DNA of 64,000 nucleotides from Rhodovulum marinum (GTDB taxonomy: Bacteria; Pseudomonadota; Alphaproteobacteria; Rhodobacterales; Rhodobacteraceae). The position numbers were made by a program, and so were the translations under genes. Shown here piece after piece: positions 1 to 9,821 of this stretch (positions within the stretch are counted from its first letter, which is position 1; every line of letters begins with the position of its first letter). The DNA is taken from the NCBI RefSeq assembly GCF_004343075.1, contig NZ_SLXP01000006.1, forward strand, positions 62,001 to 126,000, read 5' to 3'. A model generated the notes under the pieces. It did no database searches, was not told the origin of the DNA, and worked only from the letters and a program-made list of their open reading frames with translations.

Positions 1-2
1 AG

Positions 3-902
3 GCCCGCGCGCAGGTTGCCGCGGCGCTTGGGGCCGAGGGCGCGGAGATCGTTTTCACCTCGGGGGCAAGCGAGGCGGCGGCGCTGGCTTGTGCGGGGCG
101 CGGTCTGGAGGCGCCTGATATCGAGCACGATTCGGTCGCGGCCTGGGTCGACCCCTGCCTGCCGGTGGATCGGGATGGCCGGGTCACGGTGCGCGACCCG
201 GGGCGCACGGCGCTGCAACTTGCGAATTCCGAGACCGGCGTGATCCAGGACCTGCCAGCGGGCATTGCGGTCTGCGACATGACCCAGGCGTTCGGCAAAC
301 TGCCCGTGGCGTTCAAATGGCTGGGTTGCGACATGGCGTTGGTTTCCGCGCACAAGATCGGCGGGCCGAAGGGCATCGGCGCGCTGGTGATGCGGCCGGG
401 CAGCGAGATCGTCGCGCGAATCCGTGGCGGCGGTCAGGAGAGCGGGCGGCGGGCCGGAACCGAGAACATCGTGGGAATCGCCGGGTTCGGTGCGGCGGCG
501 AGCGCGGCAGCAGGCGACCTTTCCTCTGGAAAATGGCTAGAAATCGAGCAATTTAGAAATATTCTAGAAAATATCGTTGAGGCCGGCGCAAAAGAGACTA
601 TTTTTGTCGGGAAAGCTGCGCGAAGGTTGCCCAACACCGCTTGTTTTGCCACTCCGGGTTGGAAGGGCGAAACCCAGGTGATGCAGATGGACCTGGCCGG
701 GTTCGCGATTTCCGCGGGCGCGGCCTGTTCCTCGGGCAAGCTGCGCGCCAGCCGCGTGCTGGTCGCGATGGGCTTGGGTGAGGCAGCGGCCGCGTCGGCG
801 ATCCGGGTGTCACTTGGGCCCGGGACGACAGAGGAAGACGTGACGCGCTTTGCCGAGGCATGGGTTTCGGCGGCGGCGAAATTCAGGGCCCGTGCGGGCT
901 GA
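3..902 (+). CDS. Cysteine desulfurase, NifS/IscS type (5' end cut by window)
   Basis: PLP-dependent enzyme that removes sulfur from cysteine as an enzyme-bound persulfide. The frame is open from the first bases of the window, so about 299 C-terminal residues are visible. Seen: EIVFTSGASEAA near the start, the PLP-lysine segment SAHKIGGPKG, an arginine-rich GQESGRRAGTEN stretch, and the active-site cysteine loop in SAGAACSSGK. The long SSGK loop is the class I (NifS/IscS) type, unlike the SufS enzyme at the other end of this operon. It is followed by sufB after 57 bases, so it is probably the second or third gene of a suf operon that starts upstream. Which of the two desulfurases feeds SufBCD cannot be told from sequence. 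Confidence 0.93.
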   Translation, partial: ARAQVAAALGAEGAEIVFTSGASEAAALACAGRGLEAPDIEHDSVAAWVDPCLPVDRDGRVTVRDPGRTALQLANSETGVIQDLPAGIAVCDMTQAFGKLPVAFKWLGCDMALVSAHKIGGPKGIGALVMRPGSEIVARIRGGGQESGRRAGTENIVGIAGFGAAASAAAGDLSSGKWLEIEQFRNILENIVEAGAKETIFVGKAARRLPNTACFATPGWKGETQVMQMDLAGFAISAGAACSSGKLRASRVLVAMGLGEAAAASAIRVSLGPGTTEEDVTRFAEAWVSAAAKFRARAG

Positions 903-959
903 AAGAAGAAGGGACCGGGGCGCCCGTTGGGGTCCGGCAGGAAAAGGCGGAAGGATCAC

Positions 960-2501
960 ATGGCTGCTTTGGACAATTCCGATCACGACGAGATCACCGA
1001 GGTGCGCGAGGGCGTCGATCGCGAGACCGTGGAAACCGTCCAGTCGATGGCCGGCAAGTACAAGTACGGCTGGGAAACCGAGATCGAGATGGACTATGCG
1101 CCGATGGGCCTTACCGAGGACATCGTGCGGCTGATCTCGGCCAAGAACGAAGAACCCGAATGGATGACCGAGTGGCGGTTGGAGGCGTTCCGCCGCTGGC
1201 AGAAGATGGAAGAGCCCGACTGGGCGATGATCGACTACCCCGAGATCGACTTCCAGAAACAGTATTACTATGCCCGTCCCAAGAGCATGGAGACCAAGCC
1301 GAAGTCGCTGGACGAGGTCGACCCCAAGCTTTTGGAAACCTACCAGAAACTTGGCATCCCGCTGAAGGAGCAGATGATCCTAGCGGGCGTCGAGGGCGCC
1401 GAGGACGCGCCCGCCGAGGGCCGCAAGGTCGCTGTCGACGCGGTGTTCGACTCGGTCAGCGTGGGCACCACTTTCAAGAAGGAGTTGGAGAAGGCGGGCG
1501 TTATTTTCTGCTCGATTTCCGAGGCGATCCGCGAGCATCCCGAACTGGTCAAGAAATACCTCGGATCGGTCGTTCCGCAGACCGACAATTTCTATGCCAC
1601 GCTCAACAGCGCGGTCTTCTCCGACGGCTCCTTTGTCTACGTGCCGCCTGGCGTGCGCTGCCCGATGGAGTTGTCGACCTATTTCCGGATCAATGCCGAG
1701 AACACCGGCCAGTTCGAGCGTACGCTGATCATCGCCGACAAGGGGGCGCATGTGTCGTACCTGGAAGGCTGCACCGCGCCCCAGCGCGATGTTGCGCAGC
1801 TGCACGCCGCGGTGGTGGAAATCGTGATCCTCGACGATGCCGAGGTGAAGTATTCCACCGTCCAGAACTGGTTCCCGGGTGACGAGAACGGCAAGGGCGG
1901 CATCTACAACTTCGTCACCAAGCGCGCCGATTGCCGGGGTGCCCGGTCCAAGGTGATGTGGACGCAGGTGGAAACCGGCTCGGCGGTGACGTGGAAATAC
2001 CCTTCGTGCATCCTGCGCGGCGACGATGCCCAGGGCGAGTTCTACTCGATTGCCATCACCAACAACTGGCAGCAGGCCGATACCGGCACCAAGATGGTGC
2101 ATCTGGGCAAGAACACGCGAAGCCGGATCGTGTCCAAGGGGATTTCCGCAGGCCACGCCCAGAACACCTATCGCGGTCTGGTCAGCATGCACCCCAAGGC
2201 CAAGAACAGCCGAAACTACACCCAGTGCGACAGCTTGCTGATCGGCAGCACCTGCGGGGCGCATACGGTGCCGTATATCGAAGTGCGCAACAATTCCTCG
2301 CGGGTCGAGCACGAGGCGACCACGTCCAAGGTGGATGACGACCAGCTGTTCTATTGCCGTTCGCGCGGGATGGACGAGGAAGAGGCCGTTGCGCTGGTGG
2401 TGAACGGGTTCTGCAAGGAGGTTCTGCAGGCGCTTCCGATGGAATTCGCCATGGAGGCGCAGCAGTTGGTGGCAATTTCGTTGGAGGGAAGCGTCGGCTG
2501 A
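960..2501 (+). CDS. sufB: Fe-S cluster assembly scaffold SufB
   Basis: 513-residue SufB, the core of the cytosolic SufBC2D scaffold on which Fe-S clusters are built. The C-terminal core is clear: [14 protein letters not shown], then [27 protein letters not shown] and the [12 protein letters not shown] segment. A start 33 bases upstream is possible, but the ATG at 960 is preceded by GGAAGG at a good distance and gives the usual SufB N-terminus. The stop codon overlaps the start of the next gene by one base (TGATG), indicating translational coupling in the suf operon. Confidence 0.96.
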   Translation: MAALDNSDHDEITEVREGVDRETVETVQSMAGKYKYGWETEIEMDYAPMGLTEDIVRLISAKNEEPEWMTEWRLEAFRRWQKMEEPDWAMIDYPEIDFQKQYYYARPKSMETKPKSLDEVDPKLLETYQKLGIPLKEQMILAGVEGAEDAPAEGRKVAVDAVFDSVSVGTTFKKELEKAGVIFCSISEAIREHPELVKKYLGSVVPQTDNFYATLNSAVFSDGSFVYVPPGVRCPMELSTYFRINAENTGQFERTLIIADKGAHVSYLEGCTAPQRDVAQLHAAVVEIVILDDAEVKYSTVQNWFPGDENGKGGIYNFVTKRADCRGARSKVMWTQVETGSAVTWKYPSCILRGDDAQGEFYSIAITNNWQQADTGTKMVHLGKNTRSRIVSKGISAGHAQNTYRGLVSMHPKAKNSRNYTQCDSLLIGSTCGAHTVPYIEVRNNSSRVEHEATTSKVDDDQLFYCRSRGMDEEEAVALVVNGFCKEVLQALPMEFAMEAQQLVAISLEGSVG

Positions 2502-2770
2502 TGGGCTCGTCGTGGTTTGTGCCAAAGACGCATGGCTATGGTGCCTTCCCGGCAAACTGGAAGGGCTGGGCGGCGGTGGCTGTCTTTTCGCTGCTGCTGG
2601 GGCTTGTGGCGATTGCGGTTTTCGCCCCGTTGGGGCGGCTGGGTGTGGCGCTGTTCTGGCAGGTGGCGCTGTATTTGCTGCTGACCGCCGTTCTGGCGCT
2701 TGGGTTTATCGTGATCGCCCGGCGCAAGACGGGCGGTAACTGGCGCTGGCGCTGGGGTGATGATGACTGA
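2501..2770 (+). CDS. Small two-helix membrane protein in suf operon
   Basis: 89 residues, starting at an ATG that overlaps the sufB stop. Two hydrophobic segments are visible, roughly residues 24-43 and 52-73, followed by a basic patch (ARRKTGG) and a Trp/Arg-rich tail ending in Asp residues. No enzyme motif is recognised. Its 1-bp coupling to sufB suggests co-translation, but there is no evidence of a role in Fe-S assembly; small membrane proteins in this position may simply be passengers. An upstream in-frame start at 2354 lies inside sufB and is rejected. Confidence 0.75.
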   Translation: MGSSWFVPKTHGYGAFPANWKGWAAVAVFSLLLGLVAIAVFAPLGRLGVALFWQVALYLLLTAVLALGFIVIARRKTGGNWRWRWGDDD

Positions 2771-2780
2771 GGAAGATACG

Positions 2781-3092
2781 ATGATCGTGACCACCACTCC
2801 TTCGGTCGAGGGCAAGACCATCTCCGCCTATCATGGCGTCGTCGTGGGCGAGGCGATCCTCGGCGCGAACGTTTTCCGGGATATCTTCGCCGGGATCACC
2901 GACATCATCGGGGGCCGCTCCGGCGCCTACGAGGCGTCGCTGGGTGAAGCGCGCGAAACCGCTTTGCGCGAACTGGAAGAGCGGGCGCGGGCTGTGGGCG
3001 GCAACGCGGTGGTCGGCGTCGACCTCGATTATGAAGTGATCAACAATATGCTGATGGTGTCCGCTTCGGGGACTGCCGTCACTCTCGTGTAA
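2781..3092 (+). CDS. YbjQ/UPF0145 family protein
   Basis: 103-residue protein of the YbjQ (UPF0145, putative heavy-metal-binding) family. Recognisable features are the N-terminal [11 protein letters not shown] strand, the central [20 protein letters not shown] segment, the helix of ALRELEERA type, and [12 protein letters not shown] near the C-terminus. The family forms small pentameric beta-rich proteins whose function is unknown. The start was placed at the ATG at 2781 because GAGGAA lies just upstream; a start eight codons earlier is possible but would overlap the preceding gene. It lies 10 bases before sufC and is part of the suf transcription unit. Confidence 0.85.
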   Translation: MIVTTTPSVEGKTISAYHGVVVGEAILGANVFRDIFAGITDIIGGRSGAYEASLGEARETALRELEERARAVGGNAVVGVDLDYEVINNMLMVSASGTAVTLV

Positions 3093-3102
3093 AGGAATAA
3101 AC

Positions 3103-3858
3103 ATGCTGGAAATCAAAAATCTGCGGGCCTCTCTTGAAGAAGAGGGCAAGGAAATCCTCAAGGGCGTGAACCTGACAATCGAGGCCGGCAAGGTGCATGC
3201 GATCATGGGGCCGAACGGCTCGGGCAAGTCGACGCTGTCCTATGTTCTCTCGGGCCGCGACGGCTACGAGGTGACCGAGGGTTCCGTGACGCTCAATGGC
3301 GAGGATATCCTCGGGATGGAGGCCGAGGAACGTGCCGCCGCGGGCCTGTTTCTTGCCTTCCAGTACCCGGTAGAAATTCCCGGCGTCGGCAACATGACCT
3401 TCCTGCGCACGGCGGTGAACGCTCAACGCAAGGCCCGCGGCCAGGAAGAGATGGACGCGGCGAGCTTTCTGAAGGAGGTGCGCGCCAAGGCCAAGGAGTT
3501 GAAGATCGACGCCGAGATGCTGAAGCGGCCGGTTAACGTGGGCTTTTCGGGCGGCGAGAAGAAACGCAACGAGATCCTGCAGATGGCAATGCTCGAACCC
3601 AAGGTCTGCATCCTCGACGAGACGGACTCGGGTCTGGATGTCGATGCGATGAAACTTGTGGCCGATGGCGTGAACGCTATGCGCAGTTCCGACCGTGGCT
3701 TCCTCGTCATCACTCACTACCAGCGCCTGTTGGACCATATCGTGCCCGACGTCGTGCACATCATGGTGGATGGCAGGATCATCAAGACCGGCGGGCCCGA
3801 ACTGGCGCTGGAAGTCGAGAAAAGCGGTTATGCCGACCTTATCGGGGAGGCGGCGTGA
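3103..3858 (+). CDS. sufC: Fe-S cluster assembly ATPase SufC
   Basis: 251-residue ABC-type ATPase that powers conformational change in the SufBC2D scaffold. Walker A is GPNGSGKST (about residue 37), the signature is [11 protein letters not shown], and Walker B is [13 protein letters not shown]; the SGGEKKRNE signature and ETDSGLD variants are characteristic of SufC rather than of transport ATPases. It is preceded by AAAGGAATAAAC before the ATG. The stop overlaps the ATG of sufD by one base. Confidence 0.97.
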   Translation: MLEIKNLRASLEEEGKEILKGVNLTIEAGKVHAIMGPNGSGKSTLSYVLSGRDGYEVTEGSVTLNGEDILGMEAEERAAAGLFLAFQYPVEIPGVGNMTFLRTAVNAQRKARGQEEMDAASFLKEVRAKAKELKIDAEMLKRPVNVGFSGGEKKRNEILQMAMLEPKVCILDETDSGLDVDAMKLVADGVNAMRSSDRGFLVITHYQRLLDHIVPDVVHIMVDGRIIKTGGPELALEVEKSGYADLIGEAA

Positions 3859-5147
3859 TGGGGCTGCCGCAGGCGAAACTGACCGCGACCGAGGCGCGGC
3901 TGGCCGCGCTCGACATGCCGAAGGCGCCGGGCTGGTCCAGTCTTGCGCGGGCCGCGGCGCTGGCCCGAGTGGAATCGATGGGCCTGCCGGGGCGGCGGGA
4001 TGAATACTGGCGGTTTACGGATCCGGCCGAGCTTTTGGCGCCGGCGCCGGTACCGGCTGCGCTGTTCCGGGGCGAGGACAAGCCCGTTTTCGACGACATG
4101 GACCGGGTCAAGCTGGTCTTCGTGGACGGCGTCTTTGATGCGGAAGCCTCGGATGACCCCGCGCTCGCGGGCGTCGAGATCAGCCGGCTGGCCGAGGCGC
4201 AGGCGCTGGACATTCACTGGGCCGCCGATCTTTACGGTGTGCTCGAGGCGCGCGCGCAGGAACCGGTCGAACGCCCCTTCGCGGCGCTGAACACCGCCTT
4301 TGCGACCGATGGTGTGTTGATCCGCGCCACAGGCCGCGCCGAAAAGCCTGTGAACCTTGTCTACCTTCATCACTCGGAGTCGTCCGACGCGGTGCTGCAT
4401 CACGTGATCAAGGTCGAGGCGGGGGCCGATCTGACCGTTCTGGAAAACGGTCCGGCGGCGGCGCGCTTCAACAAGGTCATGGAGGTTGACATCGCCGATG
4501 GCGGCGCCTTCCACCATGTTCGCGTGCAGGGGCGCGACCACGAACGGCGCGCGGCCACGCATCTCTTTGCCCGGCTCGGGCGTGAAAGCACGTTCAAGTC
4601 CTTCACGATGACGGCGAACGGCGCGCTTACGCGCAACGAGTGCATCATCGAGTTGACCGGTGACGATGCGGTGGCCCATGTCGCGGGGGCCTGCGTCGGC
4701 GATGGCAGTGATTTCCACCATGATGACACCGTGTTCATCACCCATGACGCCGAACGCTGCGAAAGCCGCCAGGTGTTCAAGAAGGTGCTGAAGAACGGTG
4801 CGACGGGTGTCTTCCAGGGCAAGATCCTTGTCCAGCCGGGCGCGCAGAAGACGGATGGCTACCAGATTTCCCAATCGCTATTGCTGGACGAGGACAGCCA
4901 GTTTCTTGCCAAGCCGGAACTGGAAATCTATGCCGACGACGTCGCCTGTTCGCATGGATCGACCAGCGGTGCCATCGACGAGACAGCGTTGTTCTACCTA
5001 CGCTCGCGGGGCGTGCCGCGGTCCGAGGCGGTGGACCTGATGGTGCTGTCGTTCCTGGCCGAGGCGATCGAAGAGATCGAGGCCGAGGCGATCCGAGAAG
5101 AGATCACCGAACGGCTTGCCCAATGGCTGGCCCGTCATCGGAGGTAA
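3858..5147 (+). CDS. sufD: Fe-S cluster assembly protein SufD
   Basis: 429-residue SufD, the SufB paralogue of the SufBC2D complex. Seen: the N-terminal PGRRDEYWRFTDP motif typical of SufD, the beta-helix core with LTRNECIIELTG, GVFQGKILVQPGAQKTDGYQ, and the C-terminal SHGSTSGAIDETALFYLRSRG block. A GTG immediately upstream (3855) would add one residue, but the ATG at 3858 is preferred. The gene overlaps sufC by one base. Confidence 0.95.
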   Translation: MGLPQAKLTATEARLAALDMPKAPGWSSLARAAALARVESMGLPGRRDEYWRFTDPAELLAPAPVPAALFRGEDKPVFDDMDRVKLVFVDGVFDAEASDDPALAGVEISRLAEAQALDIHWAADLYGVLEARAQEPVERPFAALNTAFATDGVLIRATGRAEKPVNLVYLHHSESSDAVLHHVIKVEAGADLTVLENGPAAARFNKVMEVDIADGGAFHHVRVQGRDHERRAATHLFARLGRESTFKSFTMTANGALTRNECIIELTGDDAVAHVAGACVGDGSDFHHDDTVFITHDAERCESRQVFKKVLKNGATGVFQGKILVQPGAQKTDGYQISQSLLLDEDSQFLAKPELEIYADDVACSHGSTSGAIDETALFYLRSRGVPRSEAVDLMVLSFLAEAIEEIEAEAIREEITERLAQWLARHRR

Positions 5148-5148
5148 G

Positions 5149-5640
5149 ATGCCGATCACGCAAGAAATTATCGCGACATGGCGCGGTCCCCGCGCCGCGA
5201 TGCGCCGCCAGTTGAAAGCGGGCCAGCGCGAGGACCGGGCGCTGGCCTATCTGATGCTGGCCTGCTTCCTGATCTTCGTGGCACAATGGCCGCGCCTCGC
5301 ACGCGAGGCCTATCTCGACTCCGAGATACCTCTGGAGGCGCGGCTTGGGGCGGCGCTTTTCGGTTGGATGGCGCTTGCGCCGCTTTTCTTCTATGGCATC
5401 GCGGCGTTCAGCCACCTCTTCGCCCGGATGATGGGCGGCGAGGGCAGCTATTTCGGCGCGCGTTTGGCGCTGTTCTGGACATTGCTGGCGGTGTCGCCGG
5501 CCTGGCTGCTTTACGGGCTTGTGGCGGGGTTCCTCGGCGCGGGCGCCGCGCTCAACCTTGTCGCATCAGTTCTGACGGTTGCCTTCTTCGCGATCTGGAT
5601 GTTGTCTCTGGCCGAGGCCGAGGCGTTCGGCCGTGCCTGA
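5149..5640 (+). CDS. YIP1-like integral membrane protein
   Basis: 163-residue polytopic membrane protein with an amphipathic N-terminus and about four hydrophobic segments (near residues 32-50, 66-88, 103-125 and 132-155). It resembles the short YIP1-family proteins found beside suf genes in Rhodobacterales; the family is of unknown function in bacteria. The start at 5149 is set by GGAGG six bases upstream; it begins one base after the sufD stop. It forms a tandem pair with the next gene. Confidence 0.75.
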   Translation: MPITQEIIATWRGPRAAMRRQLKAGQREDRALAYLMLACFLIFVAQWPRLAREAYLDSEIPLEARLGAALFGWMALAPLFFYGIAAFSHLFARMMGGEGSYFGARLALFWTLLAVSPAWLLYGLVAGFLGAGAALNLVASVLTVAFFAIWMLSLAEAEAFGRA

Positions 5641-5659
5641 AAGCCAGAGAAATCACTCC

Positions 5660-6262
5660 ATGCCCCACAGCTTTCCGTCGTTGATCGCGCTTGCGCGCGA
5701 GACCCTGAGCAATCCCCGCGGCGGCGCCCGGGCGGTTCTGTCCCTCGGGCTACCCGAGGGCGTGCTGTGGCAGATGCTCGTCGCGATTGTCTCGATCAGC
5801 GTGCTGCTGACGCAATTGGGCGAATATCTTGTGCCTGCGCCGATGGACCCGCTGACACCGGTATTCCGCGCGAACCCGCTGCTGACGGCGGTCGTGCAGG
5901 GCGGGCTTTTGGTGGTGACGGTCTACGCGATCCATGTGATCGGGCGGCGGTTTGGCGGGCGGGGTGATTTCGCCGGTGCGCTGGCGCTGACCGTGTGGCT
6001 GCAGGCGCTGATGGTTGGCCTACAGGTCGTGCAAACCCTGTTCCTGGTGGCCTTGCCGCCGGTGGCAGGCCTGGTCGGGTTGTTCGGAATCGGGCTTTTC
6101 TTTTGGCTTCTCAGTCATTTCGTCGCTGAACTTCACGGGTTTTTCTCGGCCATCAAGACCTTTGCCGCGATCATCGCCTCGATGGTCGCCATCATCCTCG
6201 GCATGAGCTTGTTCATGTCGATTCTCGGCATCACCTTTGGCGGAGCGCTCAGCGATGTATGA
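5660..6262 (+). CDS. YIP1 family membrane protein
   Basis: 200-residue integral membrane protein with five likely transmembrane segments and an amphipathic N-terminal helix (PSLIALARETL). The Pro/Gly-containing hydrophobic segments and overall layout fit YIP1-domain proteins. It is the second of two adjacent YIP1-like genes and overlaps the sufS start by eight bases, so it is translationally coupled to the terminal cysteine desulfurase. No direct evidence ties it to sulfur mobilisation. The longer in-frame start at 5579 lies inside the preceding gene. Confidence 0.78.
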   Translation: MPHSFPSLIALARETLSNPRGGARAVLSLGLPEGVLWQMLVAIVSISVLLTQLGEYLVPAPMDPLTPVFRANPLLTAVVQGGLLVVTVYAIHVIGRRFGGRGDFAGALALTVWLQALMVGLQVVQTLFLVALPPVAGLVGLFGIGLFFWLLSHFVAELHGFFSAIKTFAAIIASMVAIILGMSLFMSILGITFGGALSDV

Positions 6263-7475
6263 CGTGGACAGGATCCGCGCGGATTTCCCGATTCTCTCGC
6301 GCAAGGTCAACGGCAAGCCGCTGGTCTATCTGGACAACGGCGCCTCGGCGCAGAAACCCAAGGTGGTGATCGACGCCGTCACCCGTGCCTACACGGAAGA
6401 GTACGCGAACGTCCATCGCGGCCTGCACACGCTGTCCAACATCGCGACCGACAAGTACGAGGCCGTGCGGGGCATCGTCGCGCGCTTCCTCGGTGCGCGG
6501 GACGAGGACGAGATCGTGTATACCACCGGTGCGACGCAGGGCATCAACCTTGTGTCCTACGCCTGGGCGGCGCCGCGGATGGAACCGGGCGACGAGATCG
6601 TCCTGTCGGTCATGGAACACCACGCCAATATCGTGCCGTGGCATTTCCTGCGCGAACGCCAGGGCGTGGTGCTGAAATGGGTCGACGTGGATGGGGCCGG
6701 CAACCTCGACCCCCAGGCGGTGGTCGACGCGATCGGGCCGCGCACGAAACTGGTCGCGGTCACCCACATGTCGAACGTGCTGGGCACCGTGGTGGATGTC
6801 GCCGCCATCGTGAAGGGCGCGCATGACAAGGGCGTGCCGGTGCTGGTCGATGGCAGCCAGGCCGCGGTCCACATGCCCGTGAATGTCGACGCGATCGGCG
6901 CCGATTTCTATGTCATCACCGGGCACAAGCTTTACGGCCCTTCGGCATCGGGGGCGATCCACATCCGCAAGGAGCGTTTGGCCGAGATGCGGCCCTTCAT
7001 TGGCGGGGGTGACATGATCCGCGAGGTCCACAAGGACGTGGTCACCTATAACGATCCGCCGATGAAGTTCGAGGCCGGCACGCCGGGAATCGTCCAGCAG
7101 ATCGGGCTTGGCGCGGCGTTGGAATACATGATGGGCGTGGGCATGGATGCGATCTCGGCGCACGAGGCCGATCTGGGATCCTATGCGATGTCTCGGCTCA
7201 AGGGGCTCAACTGGCTGCAGGTCCAGGGCCATGCCCCGAAACGGGGTGCCATTTTCTCGTTCACGCTGGAGGGGCCGGCACATGCTCATGACATCTCGAC
7301 CGTGCTCGACAAGAAGGGCGTGGCGGTGCGTGCGGGCCAACATTGTGCCGGGCCATTGATGGATCACCTTGGCCTGACCGCGACCTGTCGTGCGTCCTTC
7401 GGAATGTACAATACCCGGGCCGAGGTCGATACTCTGGTCGACGCGCTGGAACTGTGCCGAGATCTTTTCGCCTGA
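6255..7475 (+). CDS. sufS: Cysteine desulfurase SufS
   Basis: 406-residue group II cysteine desulfurase, the usual SufS length. Seen: YLDNGASAQKP near the N-terminus, EHHANIVPW, the PLP-lysine motif TGHKLYGPS, and the active-site cysteine in RAGQHCAGPLM. Group II enzymes normally need a SufE/SufU-type activator; none is visible next to it. The start is the ATG at 6255, overlapping the upstream gene by eight bases; the earlier in-frame start adds six residues and is less likely. It is the last gene of the operon and converges with the gene on the opposite strand. Confidence 0.96.
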   Translation: MYDVDRIRADFPILSRKVNGKPLVYLDNGASAQKPKVVIDAVTRAYTEEYANVHRGLHTLSNIATDKYEAVRGIVARFLGARDEDEIVYTTGATQGINLVSYAWAAPRMEPGDEIVLSVMEHHANIVPWHFLRERQGVVLKWVDVDGAGNLDPQAVVDAIGPRTKLVAVTHMSNVLGTVVDVAAIVKGAHDKGVPVLVDGSQAAVHMPVNVDAIGADFYVITGHKLYGPSASGAIHIRKERLAEMRPFIGGGDMIREVHKDVVTYNDPPMKFEAGTPGIVQQIGLGAALEYMMGVGMDAISAHEADLGSYAMSRLKGLNWLQVQGHAPKRGAIFSFTLEGPAHAHDISTVLDKKGVAVRAGQHCAGPLMDHLGLTATCRASFGMYNTRAEVDTLVDALELCRDLFA

Positions 7476-7598
7476 GGCCAAAGCCAATTCCGCGCCCGGC
7501 CCGCAGGTCTTGCCCTTACACGCGCTGCGCGTGACTTCGTCCATCCAGGGTCTTGACGGCCAGGGGACTCGATGATCAGCGCGCGGCGCAACTGGCGG

Positions 7599-9122
7599 TC
7601 AGTCGAACAGGTTGCCCAGGCCCACCAGACGATCGATCGGTGCGAAATCGTCGGTCAGGATCGTCGGGTCTTTAGCGGCCATCAGGCGGGTCACGAAGGC
7701 GTCGTCCAGCGGCGCGAAATCGGTCGGCTCCGGCGCCGCAAGGGTCAGCGCGTCGACCGGGCTTTGCGACTGGCCCGCCAGCAGAACGAAGACGCGACGT
7801 TCTTCGGGTTCGGGCGGCCGCATCTCGGTCCAGACCTCGACGGACGGAAACACCGTTTTCAGCGTCGCGACCAGCGCGGTCAGCGCCTCCAACCGGTCGA
7901 CATGGTCGATCACGTTCATCGCATAGATACCGTCGGGCGTCAGCCTGTCGTGTACCAGTTCGAAGAATTCGCGCGTGATCAGGTGTGAGGGGACGGCGAT
8001 ATCGGTAAAGGCATCGCCCACGATCACGTCATAGCGGGTGTCGGGCCTGTCCAGCAGCGCCCGGCGCGCATCCTCGTGCAGAACCGTGGCGCTTGCCGGG
8101 TCGAACCAGAAATCGCGCGCGGCGATCCGGGTCACCTCGGGGTCGATCTCGGCCACTGTAATTCCGCCGATGCCCCGCGCCGCCCAGGCCCGCGGAACGG
8201 AATAGCTGCCGCCGCCGATGAAGAAAGACCGGAATGGCCGCCCCGCCATCCTCATGCGCGGCAGCCCGTCCAGCATCGCCCCGTGCTGAGTCTGCATACG
8301 CAGCGGTTCGTCCCGGGCGGTAATCCCGTGGGCCAGATGATCCAGCACCATCAGCCGCACCGTTCCGGGTCGTTCGGGAGTCATTTCAACGGTTCGTATA
8401 CAGAAATAATGGCTTTCGCTGTCGCAGATGCGCGGCAATCCAAGGCCGCCCACGGCCAGACCCAGGGCGGTCGCCAGCACCACCAGCATCGGCGTGGCGC
8501 GAACTGCCCCAATGCCGGCTAGTTGGAACAACGCGAGCGCGATCATGGCATAGGTCGCGGTCACGGCTGACAGGGTGGCCACCGAGCCCAACCAGGAGAT
8601 GAACAGGAACCCGGCCAGCAAGGTACCCGCGATCGCTCCGATGGCGCCGGCGGCGAACATTGCGCCCAGCGCATGGCCGGACTGGCCGTCCCTGCGGATC
8701 GCGACGACAGCCAAAACCGGGGCAGGGACGCCTGCAAAGAACGACGGTAGGAAGAAGACCAACGCCGTCAGAACCGTGATCGCGGCCAGCGGATCGGGCA
8801 CACCGTGCAGCACCGGCTCTGCCAGCTGGCGCAAGACAAGCGCCGCCCCCCCGGTGGTCAGCGCCGCGCCCACGATCGCCCAACCGGTGCGCTTCAAGGC
8901 GGCCGTGCTGTCGCGTTCGGCGATGCGTCCGCCCCACCAGTGACCGGCGGAAAACCCGGCCAGGACAACCGCGATGATCGATGTCCAGGTATAAAGCGAC
9001 ATGCCGACATAGGGGGCGATCATGCGTCCGGCGACGATCTCGACCACGAGGCTCGCGGCCGAGACGGTCGCCTGCAAGGCGACAAGCAACCAGAGCGGTG
9101 CAGATCGGTCGGTTTGGGTCAT
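7599..9122 (-). CDS. Membrane-anchored spermidine-synthase-like fused protein
   Basis: 507-residue protein with an N-terminal block of about six or seven transmembrane helices (roughly residues 10-200) and a C-terminal class I methyltransferase-fold domain of the polyamine aminopropyltransferase family. The SAM-binding region is [13 protein letters not shown], followed by [12 protein letters not shown] and DVIVGDAF. Such fusions are widespread but their substrate is unknown; polyamine synthesis should not be assumed. Start chosen at the MTQTDR ATG, which precedes the first membrane helix; an upstream in-frame start adds 31 poorly conserved residues. Monocistronic and convergent with sufS. Confidence 0.85.
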   Translation of the reverse strand: MTQTDRSAPLWLLVALQATVSAASLVVEIVAGRMIAPYVGMSLYTWTSIIAVVLAGFSAGHWWGGRIAERDSTAALKRTGWAIVGAALTTGGAALVLRQLAEPVLHGVPDPLAAITVLTALVFFLPSFFAGVPAPVLAVVAIRRDGQSGHALGAMFAAGAIGAIAGTLLAGFLFISWLGSVATLSAVTATYAMIALALFQLAGIGAVRATPMLVVLATALGLAVGGLGLPRICDSESHYFCIRTVEMTPERPGTVRLMVLDHLAHGITARDEPLRMQTQHGAMLDGLPRMRMAGRPFRSFFIGGGSYSVPRAWAARGIGGITVAEIDPEVTRIAARDFWFDPASATVLHEDARRALLDRPDTRYDVIVGDAFTDIAVPSHLITREFFELVHDRLTPDGIYAMNVIDHVDRLEALTALVATLKTVFPSVEVWTEMRPPEPEERRVFVLLAGQSQSPVDALTLAAPEPTDFAPLDDAFVTRLMAAKDPTILTDDFAPIDRLVGLGNLFD

Positions 9123-9244
9123 GGCTGGGCCTGAAAGCGTCCTGTCGCAGCCATTAACGGTTCGCCCGAACCGCCCGGCAAGTGAAATCTCGCGAGGATT
9201 TCCGATTGCGGGCACTGATTTGCACGGCTATACCGCGCATGGAA

Positions 9245-9321
<77 letters not shown>

Positions 9322-9368
9322 ATAAAATCAATAACTTGACCGCAATGCGGGGCTGACTAAAGCTGATT

Positions 9369-9388
9369 GGGTAAGCGATGGGTAAGCG
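9369..9388 (+). promoter_or_regulatory. Tandem GGGTAAGCG repeats, left integrase arm sites
   Basis: Two copies of GGGTAAGCG start 11 bp apart (9369 and 9380), about 50 bp inside attL. The same motif occurs three times just inside the right end, upstream of the integrase gene. Directly repeated, helically phased short motifs at both element ends are the expected form of arm-type binding sites for a tyrosine integrase; assignment is by analogy. Confidence 0.6.
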
Positions 9389-9821
9389 AGCGCTAGCGGT
9401 AGTTGTCTTGATGACTCGCATTTGCCGCGCCGCAACGTATCCGGGTGATCCACGTTCGTCGGTGGGTCGTGGACGCTGAAATATCGGGAGTCGCCACGCG
9501 ACCTAGCCTCGATGTGCTGGCGCAGGACTGGCCGGACCGGAAGGGCGCTGCGCTACGCGTTCCTTGGCGAGCCTGTCACGCGCGGTGCATGCCCGGATGC
9601 AGACGCGAAGGGCTGACCAAGTTGGGGGTCGGCGACCCAATTCAAGCTGTGCCCCCATCCGCCCTTGCAGCGCCCCGGAGAGCGCGAAGGGGGAGGGGGT
9701 CAATCGCGAGGTGGGCGGGGGTAAAATCGCGCCTCACTAGGCAGTGTGTCCACCCTCGTGCGAGCAAGTTCACATTTTTTTCTGTTTTGGTAAGAATGAT
9801 GCCCAGACACATGGAGATGCC
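9389..9821. other. Left-end non-coding stretch of the element
   Basis: No convincing gene. Two open frames (9445-9825 on +, 9503-9703 on -) have Arg/Pro/Cys-rich translations typical of chance frames in GC-rich DNA. From about 9769 the DNA becomes AT-rich (TTCACA, a T-run, TAAGAAT), which could be the promoter of the secreted protein that starts at 9822; this is a weak call. Confidence 0.4.

Noticed and set aside
7519-7533. Hairpin CACGCG-CTG-CGCGTG after sufS
   Set aside because: Six-base stem without a T-run; too weak to call a terminator.
6249-7544. 431-residue minus-strand ORF opposite sufS
   Set aside because: Antisense shadow of a clear sufS gene; His/Arg-rich translation without domain, typical of GC-rich DNA.
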